Positions 31,654 to 40,292 of a stretch of DNA of 64,000 nt are shown here, one piece after another. The translations under genes and the position numbers were made by a program. The stretch comes from Aureimonas pseudogalii (lineage in GTDB: Bacteria; Pseudomonadota; Alphaproteobacteria; Rhizobiales; Rhizobiaceae), in NCBI RefSeq assembly GCF_014196835.1, contig NZ_JACIEK010000001.1, positions 434,001 through 498,000 on the forward strand. The letters are read 5' to 3'. Under the pieces are notes generated by a model. That model was not told the origin of the DNA and did no database searches. It was given only the letters and a program-made list of their open reading frames with translations. The stretch's first letter is position 1. Every line of letters starts with the position of its first letter.

Positions 31654-33690
31654 ATGACGCGCCAGATCACCGCCGAACGCGGCCTGCCGGACGGCCTCGG
31701 CGCGACGCTGATGGAGGACGGCGTGCATGTCGCCGTCTTCTCCGCCCACGCCGAGGCGATCGACCTTTGCCTCTTCGAGCCCTCGGCCCCGGTGGAGGCG
31801 CAGCGTCTGCAGCTGCCCGGCCGCATGGGCGACGTGCACTACGGCTTCGTGCCGGGGCTTCGCGCCGGCGCGCTCTACGGCCTTCGCGCCCACGGACGCT
31901 TCGATCCCGCGCAAGGTCATCGCTTCGACGCCTCGAAGTTGCTGGTCGATCCCTATGCGCTGCGGATCGACCGGCCGTTCCTCTACCACCCGACGCTCGC
32001 CGCCCCGCCCGGCCGCGCCATCGACACGGCGCCGCTGGTGCCGCGGGCCGTGGTGGATGCGCCGGCCGGGGATGCCGCCCCCCTCCCCTTTCGCCGACCG
32101 GGCTTCACCTACGAGGTGCTGGTACGCGCCTACACGCAGCGCCATCCCCTCGTGCCCGAGCGCCTGCGCGGCACGGTGGCGGCGCTCGCCGAGCCGGCGG
32201 TGCTCGACCATCTCGTGCGCCTCGGCGTCGAGACGGTGGAACTGATGCCGCTCGCCGCGGCGATCGACGAGCGCCACCTCTCGGCGCTCGGCCTGACCAA
32301 CGCCTGGGGCTACAATCCGGTGACGCACCGCGCGCCCGATCCGCGCCTTGCGCCCGGCGGCTGGCCGGAGATCCGCCGCACGGTCGAGGCGCTGCACGCG
32401 CGCGGCATCCGCGTCCTTCTCGACGTGGTGCTCAACCATTCCGGCGAGAGCGACCGGTGGGGGCCGACGATCGCCTATCGCGGCCTCGACAACCGCAGCT
32501 ACTACGCCGCCGCGCCGGACGATCCCGACTGCCTCATCAACGACACCGGCACCGGCAACACCTTCGCGCTCTGGCGCGAGCCCGTGGCGCGTATGGCGAT
32601 CGACGCCCTGCGGACCTGGGTCGAGGTCGGTGGCATCGACGGCTTCCGCTACGATCTCGGGCCGATCCTCGGGCGCACGCCCGATGGCTTCCGCCCCGAT
32701 GCGCCCTTCTTCGCGATGCTTGCCGCCGATCCGGTGCTGAAGGACCGCATCCACGTCGCCGAGCCTTGGGACATCGGGCCCGGCGGCTATCAGGTCGGCC
32801 GTTTTCCGCGCCCCTTCCTCGAATGGCAGGACCGGTTCCGCGACGACGTGCGCCGCTTCTGGCATGGCGAGACGGGCCTCATCAGCGCGCTCGCGACCCG
32901 CCTCGCCGGCTCGCCCGATCTCTTCGACAGTGGCGGGCGCACGCCCGGCGACGGTGTCAATTTCATTGCCGCGCATGACGGCTTCTCGCTTGCCGATCTC
33001 GTCGCCTTCGAGGCCAAGCACAACGAGGCCAACGGGGAAGGCAATCGCGACGGGCATGGCGAGAACCATTCCTGGAACAACGGCACGGAAGGCCCGACGC
33101 GCGACCCGGCGATCGCCGAGGCACGGCGGTGCGACGTGCGCGCGCTACTTGCGACGCTCTTCGTGGCGCGAGGCACGCCGATGATCGTGGCGGGCGACGA
33201 GATGGGCCGCACGCAAGGCGGCAACAACAACGGCTACGCGCAGGACAACGAGACGCTCTGGCTCGACTGGCCAAGCGCCGACATGGATCTCACGGCCTTC
33301 ACGGCTCGGCTCGCCGCTCTTCGCCGCGAGGAGCCCGCCCTCCATGCCGACCGCTTCCTGACCGGCGCCGAATGGCATGGGCGACCCGACGTGACCTGGC
33401 TCGGCGACGACGGCGCGGCGATGACGCCGGAGGCGTGGAACGCGCCAGAGGGGCGCTTCCTCGGACTTCGCACGAGCGGCGGGACGCAGGGTGCCGATGT
33501 CCTCGTCTACCTCAACGCCGCCGGGGAAGCCCGCGACCTAAGCCTGCCCGAGCCGCGACCGGGCCATGCCTGGTCGCTCGCGCTCCAGTCCGATCGCCCG
33601 GACCTCGGCGAGCGCCCGCTAGGGCCGGGTCTCGGCCTCTCGGTCGGCGCGCGGTCGGTCTTCATTCTCGTGGAACGCCTCGCCGCCTGA
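31654..33690 (+). CDS. glgX: Glycogen debranching enzyme GlgX
   Basis: This 678-residue GH13 protein hydrolyses alpha-1,6 branches of phosphorylase-limit glycogen. The N-terminal CBM48 domain is followed by the catalytic barrel. Four conserved regions are seen: DVVLNHS; GFRYDLG with the nucleophile Asp; HVAEPWD with the acid/base Glu; and IAAHDGFSLADLV. GQGGNNNGYAQDNE-like GGNNNGYAQDN is typical of GlgX. The ATG at 31654 follows GAGGAAGG. It is separated from UPF0314 by 74 bases and could be part of the same transcript. It is notable that this debrancher is present while the brancher gene glgB is missing from the locus. Confidence 0.93.
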   Translation: MTRQITAERGLPDGLGATLMEDGVHVAVFSAHAEAIDLCLFEPSAPVEAQRLQLPGRMGDVHYGFVPGLRAGALYGLRAHGRFDPAQGHRFDASKLLVDPYALRIDRPFLYHPTLAAPPGRAIDTAPLVPRAVVDAPAGDAAPLPFRRPGFTYEVLVRAYTQRHPLVPERLRGTVAALAEPAVLDHLVRLGVETVELMPLAAAIDERHLSALGLTNAWGYNPVTHRAPDPRLAPGGWPEIRRTVEALHARGIRVLLDVVLNHSGESDRWGPTIAYRGLDNRSYYAAAPDDPDCLINDTGTGNTFALWREPVARMAIDALRTWVEVGGIDGFRYDLGPILGRTPDGFRPDAPFFAMLAADPVLKDRIHVAEPWDIGPGGYQVGRFPRPFLEWQDRFRDDVRRFWHGETGLISALATRLAGSPDLFDSGGRTPGDGVNFIAAHDGFSLADLVAFEAKHNEANGEGNRDGHGENHSWNNGTEGPTRDPAIAEARRCDVRALLATLFVARGTPMIVAGDEMGRTQGGNNNGYAQDNETLWLDWPSADMDLTAFTARLAALRREEPALHADRFLTGAEWHGRPDVTWLGDDGAAMTPEAWNAPEGRFLGLRTSGGTQGADVLVYLNAAGEARDLSLPEPRPGHAWSLALQSDRPDLGERPLGPGLGLSVGARSVFILVERLAA

Positions 33691-33768
33691 CGGGCCGTGC
33701 CGCCGGTTTGCCCACCCGCCCGCAAGCGCCTATCGTGGCGACCCGTCGCCCGTCCTGCCGAGCCTGCC

Positions 33769-35616
33769 ATGCCCATCGAGCAACTGTCCGAGACCCTGAT
33801 CGACCAGATCGCCGCCGGCGAGGTGGTGGAGCGGCCGGCGAGCGTGGTGAAGGAGCTCGTCGAGAACAGCCTGGACGCCGGCGCGCGCCGCATCGAGATC
33901 GTCACCGCCGGCGGCGGCAAGAGCCTGCTTCGCATCACCGACGACGGTCATGGCATCCCCGAGGCCGAACTGCCGCTCGCCGTTCGCCGCCACTGCACCT
34001 CGAAGCTCGCGGGCGGGCTCGACGCCATCGCCTCGCTCGGCTTTCGCGGCGAGGCGCTGCCCTCAATCGGCTCGGTGGCGCGCTTGTCGCTGCGCTCGCG
34101 TGCGGCCGGAGCCGACGGCGCGCACGAGATCCTCGTGCAGGGCGGGCGCACGGAAGGGCCCCGGCCCGCCGCGCTCGGTCAGGGCACGGTCATCGAAGTG
34201 CGCGACCTCTTCCACGCCGTGCCGGCCCGGCTGAAGTTCCTGAAGAGCGACCGGGCCGAGTCCTCGGCGATCACCGAGGTGGTCCGGCGCATCGCGGTGG
34301 CCTTTCCCGGCGTGCGCTTCGAGTTGGCCGGCGAGGACCGCAGCCCGACGATCCTCGAGGCGGTGGCGCCGGGCCGCGAGATCGACCGGGTGGCGCAGGT
34401 GCTGGGCGCCGATTTCACCGACAATTCCTTCGCGCTCGACGCGGCGCGCGAGGGCGTTCGGCTCACCGGTCATGCCGGCCTGCCGACCTTCCACCGCGGC
34501 AACGCGCTGCACCAGTTCGCCTATGTGAACGGGCGGCCGGTGCGCGACAAGATGATCCTCTCGGCGATCCGTGGCGCCTATGCCGACGCGATGGCGCGCG
34601 ACCGGCACCCGGTCTGCGTGCTCTTTCTCGACCTCGACCCGCGCGACGTCGACGTCAACGTCCATCCCGCCAAGGCGGACGTGCGCTTTCGCGATCCCGG
34701 CCTCGTGCGCGGGTTGGTGGTCGGCTCGATCCGCGCCGCCATGGCCAATCTGGCGCTGCGCGGCTCGACGGAAGGCGCGGGCGGACTGATGGCGCGCTTT
34801 CGCGCCGGTCCCACCGGCTTCGCGCCCGCGCCGAGCCCGCCAACGCCTGCCGCCGCTGCCAGTGCCGCTTCGTTCGGCTCGGGGCGGGGCTTCTCCGCGC
34901 AACCCTCCGCGCGCTACGAGATCGACGCCTCGCCGTCTCGGCCCCTGAACGGTCCGGCCCCACGTTTCGCCGATTTCGCCCCGTCCGCGAGATCGGTCGC
35001 CCCGGCCGCGGCCGAGCCCACCCCGGCGCGTGCGCAGTTTCCGCTGGGTGCCGCGAGAGCCCAGATCGACAGGGCCTTCATCGTCGCCGAGACCGGGGAC
35101 AGTCTCGTGATCGTCGACCAGCATGCCGCGCACGAGCGCCTCGTCTACGAGGCCCTGAAGACCTCGCTGCACGCCAAGCCCCTGCCCTCGCAGATGCTGC
35201 TCCTGCCCGAGATCGTCGATCTGCCGGAGGCCGACGCCGACCGGTTGGGCGAGGCCGCGCCGACGCTGGAGCGGTTCGGGCTGCGGCTGGAGCGCTTCGG
35301 GCCGGGGGCGGTGATGGTGCGTGAGACGCCGGCACTGCTCGGTGAGGTCGATGCCGGCGCGCTGGTGCGCGATCTCGCCGACGAACTGGCGGACAGCGGC
35401 ACCGGCACGGGGTTGCAGGCGCGGGTCGATCATGTGGCGGCGACCATGGCCTGCCACGGCTCGGTGCGCGCCGGCCGGCGCCTCGACGGCGCCGAGATGA
35501 ACGCGCTCCTGCGCCAGATGGAGGCGACGCCGGGCTCGGGCACCTGCAACCACGGGCGGCCGACCTTCATCGAGCTGAAGCTCGCCGACATCGAGCGCCT
35601 GTTCGGCCGGCGTTGA
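33769..35616 (+). CDS. mutL: DNA mismatch repair protein MutL
   Basis: This 615-residue protein couples MutS mismatch recognition to strand removal. The N-terminal GHKL ATPase shows [18 protein letters not shown] and [11 protein letters not shown] long Pro/Ala-rich linker (about residues 345-430) precedes the C-terminal dimerisation domain. That domain has [12 protein letters not shown], which fits the endonuclease motif DQHA(x)2E(x)4E, so this MutL should nick DNA itself, as in bacteria without MutH. ATG 33769 was chosen because [19 protein letters not shown] is the usual N-terminus; a longer frame upstream has no family similarity. Confidence 0.95.
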   Translation: MPIEQLSETLIDQIAAGEVVERPASVVKELVENSLDAGARRIEIVTAGGGKSLLRITDDGHGIPEAELPLAVRRHCTSKLAGGLDAIASLGFRGEALPSIGSVARLSLRSRAAGADGAHEILVQGGRTEGPRPAALGQGTVIEVRDLFHAVPARLKFLKSDRAESSAITEVVRRIAVAFPGVRFELAGEDRSPTILEAVAPGREIDRVAQVLGADFTDNSFALDAAREGVRLTGHAGLPTFHRGNALHQFAYVNGRPVRDKMILSAIRGAYADAMARDRHPVCVLFLDLDPRDVDVNVHPAKADVRFRDPGLVRGLVVGSIRAAMANLALRGSTEGAGGLMARFRAGPTGFAPAPSPPTPAAAASAASFGSGRGFSAQPSARYEIDASPSRPLNGPAPRFADFAPSARSVAPAAAEPTPARAQFPLGAARAQIDRAFIVAETGDSLVIVDQHAAHERLVYEALKTSLHAKPLPSQMLLLPEIVDLPEADADRLGEAAPTLERFGLRLERFGPGAVMVRETPALLGEVDAGALVRDLADELADSGTGTGLQARVDHVAATMACHGSVRAGRRLDGAEMNALLRQMEATPGSGTCNHGRPTFIELKLADIERLFGRR

Positions 35617-35725
35617 CGAGGGCTTCAGGGCACCCCGCGTTGACTTGCCGGCGGAAAGCGCGAGAACAGGCGATCCCTGGACGCGCGCCGGCCAGACCCG
35701 AACCGACGAGACAGAGACCAGACCC

Positions 35726-35959
35726 ATGATGAACCGTATGGACAGCGGCGGCGAGGCGAAGCTGCGCTATCTCGACGCCGATTTCGAGGTCGTGCGGCCC
35801 GGCGCCTTCGTGCGCTGCGCCGTCACCGGCGAGGCGATCCCGCTCGATCTCCTGAAATACTGGAGCGTCGAGCGCCAGGAACCCTATGCCGACGCCGCCG
35901 CCTCCTTGGCGCGCGAACTCGAACTCGACCCGGGTCTTCGCAAGCGCTCCACCCGCTAG
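35726..35959 (+). CDS. DUF2093 family small protein
   Basis: This 77-residue soluble protein shows the DUF2093 pattern: LRYLDADFEVVRPGAFVRCAVTG, then IPLDLLKYWSVERQEPYADA. The family is small and restricted to alphaproteobacteria, and its function is unknown. The short (C)xxTG(E)xIPL segment could suggest a zinc-ribbon-like strand pair, but only one cysteine is present. The start may be either of two neighbouring ATGs (35726 or 35729). It lies about 110 bases after mutL on the same strand and converges on lpxK. Confidence 0.82.
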   Translation: MMNRMDSGGEAKLRYLDADFEVVRPGAFVRCAVTGEAIPLDLLKYWSVERQEPYADAAASLARELELDPGLRKRSTR

Positions 35960-36055
35960 ACCATTGCGGGGGAAAGCCGAACCGGTTTCCCGTCCGGACG
36001 ATGCGGCGGACAGGGACTGGAGCCGATCTGGCAAACACGTGCCGCCCCATCGGCT

Positions 36056-37072
36056 CTAGGCGGCGGCTTCTCGGGCGGCATAGGCGTCGAGCGCCCGGCG
36101 CAGGATCGCCTCTGCGTCGCCCTCGCCGGCGAAGCGCAGTTCGTGTTCGAGCACGCTCGTACGCTCATGGAGAGCCCGCACCACGCCGGCCGAGGCGGCG
36201 TGCAGGCGCTGGGCGTCCTTGGCGGTGGTGACCAGCCGGGCGCCGAGGCTGTCGGCCTCCTGAAGGAGGCCGCGCGCGTCGTCGGCGCCGAAGACGTGGT
36301 GGTCGGGATAGTCGCTCCGGGCCACGATCTCGGCGCCCGCCGCTCGTAGCGAGCGGTGGAACTTGCCGGGATCGGCGATGCCCGAGAAGGCGAGGACACG
36401 CACCCCCGCGAACTCCGCGCCGTTCGGCGAGAGGATGTCGGCGGTGAAATGCGACAGGCCGGGCGCCGCGAAGCCCGGACGAGCGTCCGGCCCGGCCCCG
36501 ACGGTCAGGATCGCGTCGGCGTGGCGAAGCTGCGTCATCAGCGGCGCGCGCAGCGGGCCGGCGGGAAACACCCGGCCGTTGCCCACCCCCCGCACGCCGT
36601 CCACCACCACGAGCGCGAGATCGCAGCGAAGATGCGCGCTCTGGAAGCCGTCGTCCATGATCGCGAGGTCGCAGTCGGCCTCGCACAGCCGCCGCGCGCC
36701 GGCCAGCCGGTCGCGCGAGACGGCGGTGGGCGCGGCGGCAGCGAGCAGCATCGCCTCGTCGCCGACGGCTCGCGCGTCGTGCCGGGCGGGGTCGACGAGG
36801 ACCGCGCCGCGCTCGCGCCCGCCGTAGCCGCGCGTCAGGAAGCCGGGACGCAGGCCAAGACCTCGCGCCGCGGCGGCGAGCGCGAGGCAGGTCGGCGTCT
36901 TGCCGCCGCCGCCGAGCGTCAGATTGCCGACGCAGATCACCGGCAGTCCGGCGTCGGCGCGCACGCCGCGATCCATCCGCCGCCCGGCGATCGCCCCGAA
37001 GAGCGCGGCGACGGGGGCCAGCGCCCGGGCGCCCCAACTGACCTCACGCCACCAGAAGCCGGGCGCGCGCAT
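36056..37072 (-). CDS. lpxK: Tetraacyldisaccharide 4'-kinase
   Basis: This 338-residue inner-membrane-associated kinase phosphorylates the 4' position of the lipid A disaccharide precursor. An N-terminal amphipathic/hydrophobic helix is followed by the P-loop GNLTLGGGGKTP (residues 49-60). FLTRGYGG and the DDGFQ motif with the catalytic Asp are also present. Length is normal. Its ATG overlaps the kdtA stop by one base (TGATG), and it is the last gene of a minus-strand cluster dealing with lipid A and Kdo. It converges on DUF2093; a small inverted repeat GAGCCGAT/ATCGGCTC lies at its end. Confidence 0.95.
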   Translation of the reverse strand: MRAPGFWWREVSWGARALAPVAALFGAIAGRRMDRGVRADAGLPVICVGNLTLGGGGKTPTCLALAAAARGLGLRPGFLTRGYGGRERGAVLVDPARHDARAVGDEAMLLAAAAPTAVSRDRLAGARRLCEADCDLAIMDDGFQSAHLRCDLALVVVDGVRGVGNGRVFPAGPLRAPLMTQLRHADAILTVGAGPDARPGFAAPGLSHFTADILSPNGAEFAGVRVLAFSGIADPGKFHRSLRAAGAEIVARSDYPDHHVFGADDARGLLQEADSLGARLVTTAKDAQRLHAASAGVVRALHERTSVLEHELRFAGEGDAEAILRRALDAYAAREAAA

Positions 37073-38412
37073 CAGCGGACGTCCCCGTCACGGCGGTCGG
37101 GAGTGCGGCGATCGAGCCTCTGCTGCAGGCGCAGCGGCAGGAGGAAGGGATCGAGCGCCGCCATCGTGCGGCGAAGACCTCCGCTCATCTCGTTCACGGC
37201 CCCCGCGGCGCTGGCGATCATCGCCCGTCGCATCTCGGGATGAGCGAAGAGTTCGGCGACGTTGTCGGCGAGTTCCTCGCGGTCGCGCACGATGCGCGCG
37301 CCGCCGGCGTCGATCAGGCGCTGGTAGACCTCGCGGAAGTTCTGCACGAAACGGCCGGACAGGACGGCCGCGCCCAGCATCGCCGCCTCCAGCGGGTTCT
37401 GCCCACCCTCGCCGTGGATCGACTTGCCGACGAAGGCGATCTCGGTGAGGCGCAGGTAGAAGCCCATGTCGCCCATCGTGTCGCCGAGCAGGATGTCGGT
37501 GGTGGGGTCCGGCAATTCACCGCGGCTCCAGCGGGCCACCGTCAGCCCACGGGCGCGCATCTCCTTCTCCACCGCGTCGGCGCGCTCGACATGACGCGGC
37601 ACCACGATGGTCAGGAGGCGGGGCCGATCCTCGCGCAGGCGCAGGTGGATGTCGGCGGCCATCGCCTCCTCGCCCTCGTGCGTGGAGATCGCCGCCCAGA
37701 CCGGGCGAAGGCCGAGAATGCGCCGGGCGTCGGCGAGATCCTCGGAGTTCACCGGGGGCGCCTCGACGTCGGCCTTGAGGTTGCCCGAGATGGTGACGGC
37801 CCGCGCGCCGAGGAGATGGTAGCGCTCGCCGTCGATGTCGGACTGCGCCACGATATGCGCGAGGTTCTCGATGAGCGCCTCGGCCAGCCGCGGCACCGAG
37901 CGCCAGCGCTGGAACGAGCGATCCGACAGTCGCGCGTTGACGAGAATCTGCGGGATCTTGCGCCTGGCCAGTTCGGTCATCGTCACCGGCCAGATCTCGC
38001 TCTCGGCGATGATCGCGAGATCGGGCCGCCAGTGGTCGAGAAAGCGGCGCACGCAGGAGGTGATGTCGAGCGGCACGTATTGGTGGAGCACGCAGTCGCC
38101 GAGGCGCTCGCGCACGAGCACGGCGGAGGTCACCGTGCCCGTCGTCATCAGGACGCAGATCCCGTCGGCCGCGATCGTGCGCACGAGCGAGGCCACCGCG
38201 ATGCTCTCGCCGACGCTGGCCGCATGAATCCAGACCAGCGGCGCGTCCGCCGGGCGCGGCTCGCCGGGGTAGCCGTAGCGTTCGCGGCGACGGCCGCGCT
38301 CCTCCTTGCCGCGCGCGGTGCGCCAGCCGACATAGGCCCCGATGCCGGGATAGGCGAACGAGCCCGCCATCCGATAGGCCGCCAGCGCGGTCCTTGCCCA
38401 GCCTTCGCTCAA
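37072..38412 (-). CDS. waaA: 3-deoxy-D-manno-octulosonic acid (Kdo) transferase
   Basis: This 446-residue GT30 glycosyltransferase transfers Kdo from CMP-Kdo to the lipid A precursor on the cytoplasmic side of the inner membrane. Family marks include a hydrophobic N-terminus, IHAASVGE with the catalytic Glu, AESEIWP (the PEaEIWP-like region) and the C-terminal STHEGEE and GGQNPLEAA motifs of the CMP-Kdo site. The start is TTG at 38412, overlapping the previous gene's stop in TTGA. The MSEGWARTAL N-terminus it gives is reasonable. Genes on either side also act on lipid A or acyl chains. Confidence 0.93.
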   Translation of the reverse strand: MSEGWARTALAAYRMAGSFAYPGIGAYVGWRTARGKEERGRRRERYGYPGEPRPADAPLVWIHAASVGESIAVASLVRTIAADGICVLMTTGTVTSAVLVRERLGDCVLHQYVPLDITSCVRRFLDHWRPDLAIIAESEIWPVTMTELARRKIPQILVNARLSDRSFQRWRSVPRLAEALIENLAHIVAQSDIDGERYHLLGARAVTISGNLKADVEAPPVNSEDLADARRILGLRPVWAAISTHEGEEAMAADIHLRLREDRPRLLTIVVPRHVERADAVEKEMRARGLTVARWSRGELPDPTTDILLGDTMGDMGFYLRLTEIAFVGKSIHGEGGQNPLEAAMLGAAVLSGRFVQNFREVYQRLIDAGGARIVRDREELADNVAELFAHPEMRRAMIASAAGAVNEMSGGLRRTMAALDPFLLPLRLQQRLDRRTPDRRDGDVR

Positions 38413-39185
38413 TGCGTTCCGTTCCCGTCCGCCAGTTCGATGGCTCTTCGATTCGCCCGCTCGATCGCCGCGGTCAGCTGCACGCGGACTGCCTCCAGCA
38501 CGGCGGCGTCGGCGTCGGCAGGCACCATGATCGGCTCTTCCATCACCACGGCAATGCGGCCGAAGGGCAGCGGAAGCGTGGTCCGGTCCCAGGTTTTTTC
38601 GAGCACCCGGCGCCGGCTCGTCACCGCCGCGCTCGGCACGATCGGGCGCCCCGAAAGGCGGGCGAGCGTGACGATGCCGAGCCCCGCCTCGCGCGCCACG
38701 CCCTTGGGCACGTCGGCGATCATGCAGACGCCGAACCCCTCGCGCAGCTGGCGCATGAGCTGGATCAGCGCGCGCGCGCCGCCCTTCTGCGAGGCGGCCT
38801 CGCGCACCCGGCCGCCCGAGCCGCGCACCGTGGCGATGCCGAAACGCTCCACCACGGCGGCGTTGATCTCGGCGTCGGCGTTGCGCGAGAGCAGCGCCAC
38901 GTAGGGCAGCCTGCGCGGCCGGAAGAAGGGCGCAAGCAGGTGCTGGCCGTGCCAGAGCGCCACGATCGCGGGATGCTCTCGCGCGAGGATCGCGGCAAAA
39001 TCGCTCGATCCCGCTGCCCGGCGCTGCGTCGCGTACACGAGACGCAGCGCCTCGTAGATCGCCCGACCCACGAAGCGGACCACGGCCGGCGAGCGGGACA
39101 GCGTCTTCATCCGCCGCTGCAGGCGCACCCGCAGGCGCCGCCGCCGCGGCGGCCCGCCGGCAGCGACCGGTGGCTGGTCATCCAT
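38409..39185 (-). CDS. Lysophospholipid acyltransferase family protein (DUF374)
   Basis: This 258-residue protein belongs to the DUF374 branch of the LPLAT acyltransferases. ALWHGQHLLAPFF gives the His of the HxxxxD-like active region. RNADAEINAAVVERFG, TVRGSGGR and ADVPKGVAREAGLGIVTLARLSG follow in family order. A basic N-terminus and one weak hydrophobic segment suggest a peripheral membrane enzyme. Its constant position before kdtA and lpxK in rhizobia suggests a role in lipid A or Kdo-lipid acylation, but no reaction is proven. It overlaps kdtA by four bases (TTGA). DUF4170 is encoded 48 bases upstream. Confidence 0.85.
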   Translation of the reverse strand: MDDQPPVAAGGPPRRRRLRVRLQRRMKTLSRSPAVVRFVGRAIYEALRLVYATQRRAAGSSDFAAILAREHPAIVALWHGQHLLAPFFRPRRLPYVALLSRNADAEINAAVVERFGIATVRGSGGRVREAASQKGGARALIQLMRQLREGFGVCMIADVPKGVAREAGLGIVTLARLSGRPIVPSAAVTSRRRVLEKTWDRTTLPLPFGRIAVVMEEPIMVPADADAAVLEAVRVQLTAAIERANRRAIELADGNGTH

Positions 39186-39233
39186 GGCCGGCGACGCGCT
39201 CGCTCACGGGTCTGGCGCTCACGGGGCTGGCGC

Positions 39234-39470
39234 TCACGACAGCTCGGGATCGAGGAGCCGGTGCATGTGGACGATGAAATAGCGCATCGCCGCGTTGTCG
39301 ACGGTCGCCTGCGCCTTGCCGCGCCACGCCGTCAGCGCCGACGCGTAGTCGGGATAGATGCCGACGATGTCGAGCGCCGACAGGTCGCGGAAGTCGACCG
39401 ACTTCAGCGAGGTCAGCTCGCCGCCGAAGACCAAGTGAAGGCGCTGCTTGGACTCGTTTTCGGTGACCAT
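39234..39470 (-). CDS. DUF4170 domain protein
   Basis: This 78-residue soluble protein has a compact pattern: QRLHLVFGGELTSL, then DLSALDIVGIYPDYASALTAWRGKAQATVDNA and MRYFIVHMHRLLDPE. This matches DUF4170, a small alphaproteobacterial family of unknown function found almost always between an inositol-monophosphatase-family gene and a DUF374 acyltransferase. It has no signal peptide or membrane segment. The alternating strand and helix pattern suggests a small alpha/beta fold. It starts 33 bases after the previous gene and very likely shares its transcript. Confidence 0.85.
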   Translation of the reverse strand: MVTENESKQRLHLVFGGELTSLKSVDFRDLSALDIVGIYPDYASALTAWRGKAQATVDNAAMRYFIVHMHRLLDPELS

Positions 39471-39503
39471 GGGCTGAAACTCCGAAAGGAACGGGACAAC
39501 GGC

Positions 39504-40292
39504 TCAAGCCGCGGCGGCGCCGTAGGCGAGAAGGCGATCCAGATGCCCGACGCCGCCCGCGACGAGAACGCCATGCCTTTCCGACGCCGGATTGTAAAGG
39601 TGGCGCCCGGCGTCGAGCCGCGCCAGCGCCCCGCCGGCCCGCTCGAGAATGAGGTCGCCGGCCGCGATGTCCCAGTCGTTGGCGCGCGGCCCGATCAGCG
39701 TTCCATCGAGCCGGCCGCTCGCCACCAGCGCCAGACGCCAGGCCAGCGAGGGCACGCCGGGCTGGAAGGCGATCCGGGCGCCGTGCTCGGCCTCCAGACG
39801 CCGCCGCATGCCGTCGGGCATCGAGAGGCGCAGCGGGCTGCCGGGGTCGGGCGCGGCGACCGAGATGGTCTCGCCGCCGAGCAGCGCCGGTCCGCCCGCT
39901 GTCGCCGTCAGCACCTCGCGCAGCGCCGGTGCGTCGATGACGCCGGCGACGGGCCGCCCGCACGCAATCACGGCCACCGAGATGCACCAGGTCGTCTCGC
40001 CGCGCAGGAAGGAGCGCGTACCGTCGATCGGGTCCACCACGAAGAACCGCTCCTCGCCCTCGCCCGCCGGGCGGGCCGCCGTCTCCTCGGAGATCCAGCC
40101 ATAGGTCGGCCGCGCGGCGAGCAGCGTGCGCCGCAGATGGTCGTCGGCGGCGAAGTCGGCTTCCGAGACGGGCGAATTGCCCTTCCAGAAGACTTGCGGA
40201 TCGCGCTTCCAGAAACCCAGCGCGATCCGGCCCGCCTCGGCCGCGGCATCGGCGATGAGCGCGAGATCGTCGAGGTGGCCCTCGTCCGCCAT
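39504..40292 (-). CDS. Inositol monophosphatase / 3'(2'),5'-bisphosphate nucleotidase family protein
   Basis: This 262-residue enzyme belongs to the FIG phosphatase superfamily. Metal-binding ISEE (about residue 68), VVDPIDGTRSFLRG (about 85-98) and the C-terminal WDIAAGDLILERAGG (about 208-222) are intact. TRSF rather than TSNF and the SEADFAADDHLRRTL start are closer to CysQ-type bisphosphate nucleotidases than to inositol monophosphatases, but this is inference. Its ATG overlaps the pmbA stop by one base. In this conserved cluster it precedes DUF4170 and lipid A genes; a link to Kdo or lipid A phosphate chemistry is possible. Confidence 0.85.
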   Translation of the reverse strand: MADEGHLDDLALIADAAAEAGRIALGFWKRDPQVFWKGNSPVSEADFAADDHLRRTLLAARPTYGWISEETAARPAGEGEERFFVVDPIDGTRSFLRGETTWCISVAVIACGRPVAGVIDAPALREVLTATAGGPALLGGETISVAAPDPGSPLRLSMPDGMRRRLEAEHGARIAFQPGVPSLAWRLALVASGRLDGTLIGPRANDWDIAAGDLILERAGGALARLDAGRHLYNPASERHGVLVAGGVGHLDRLLAYGAAAA

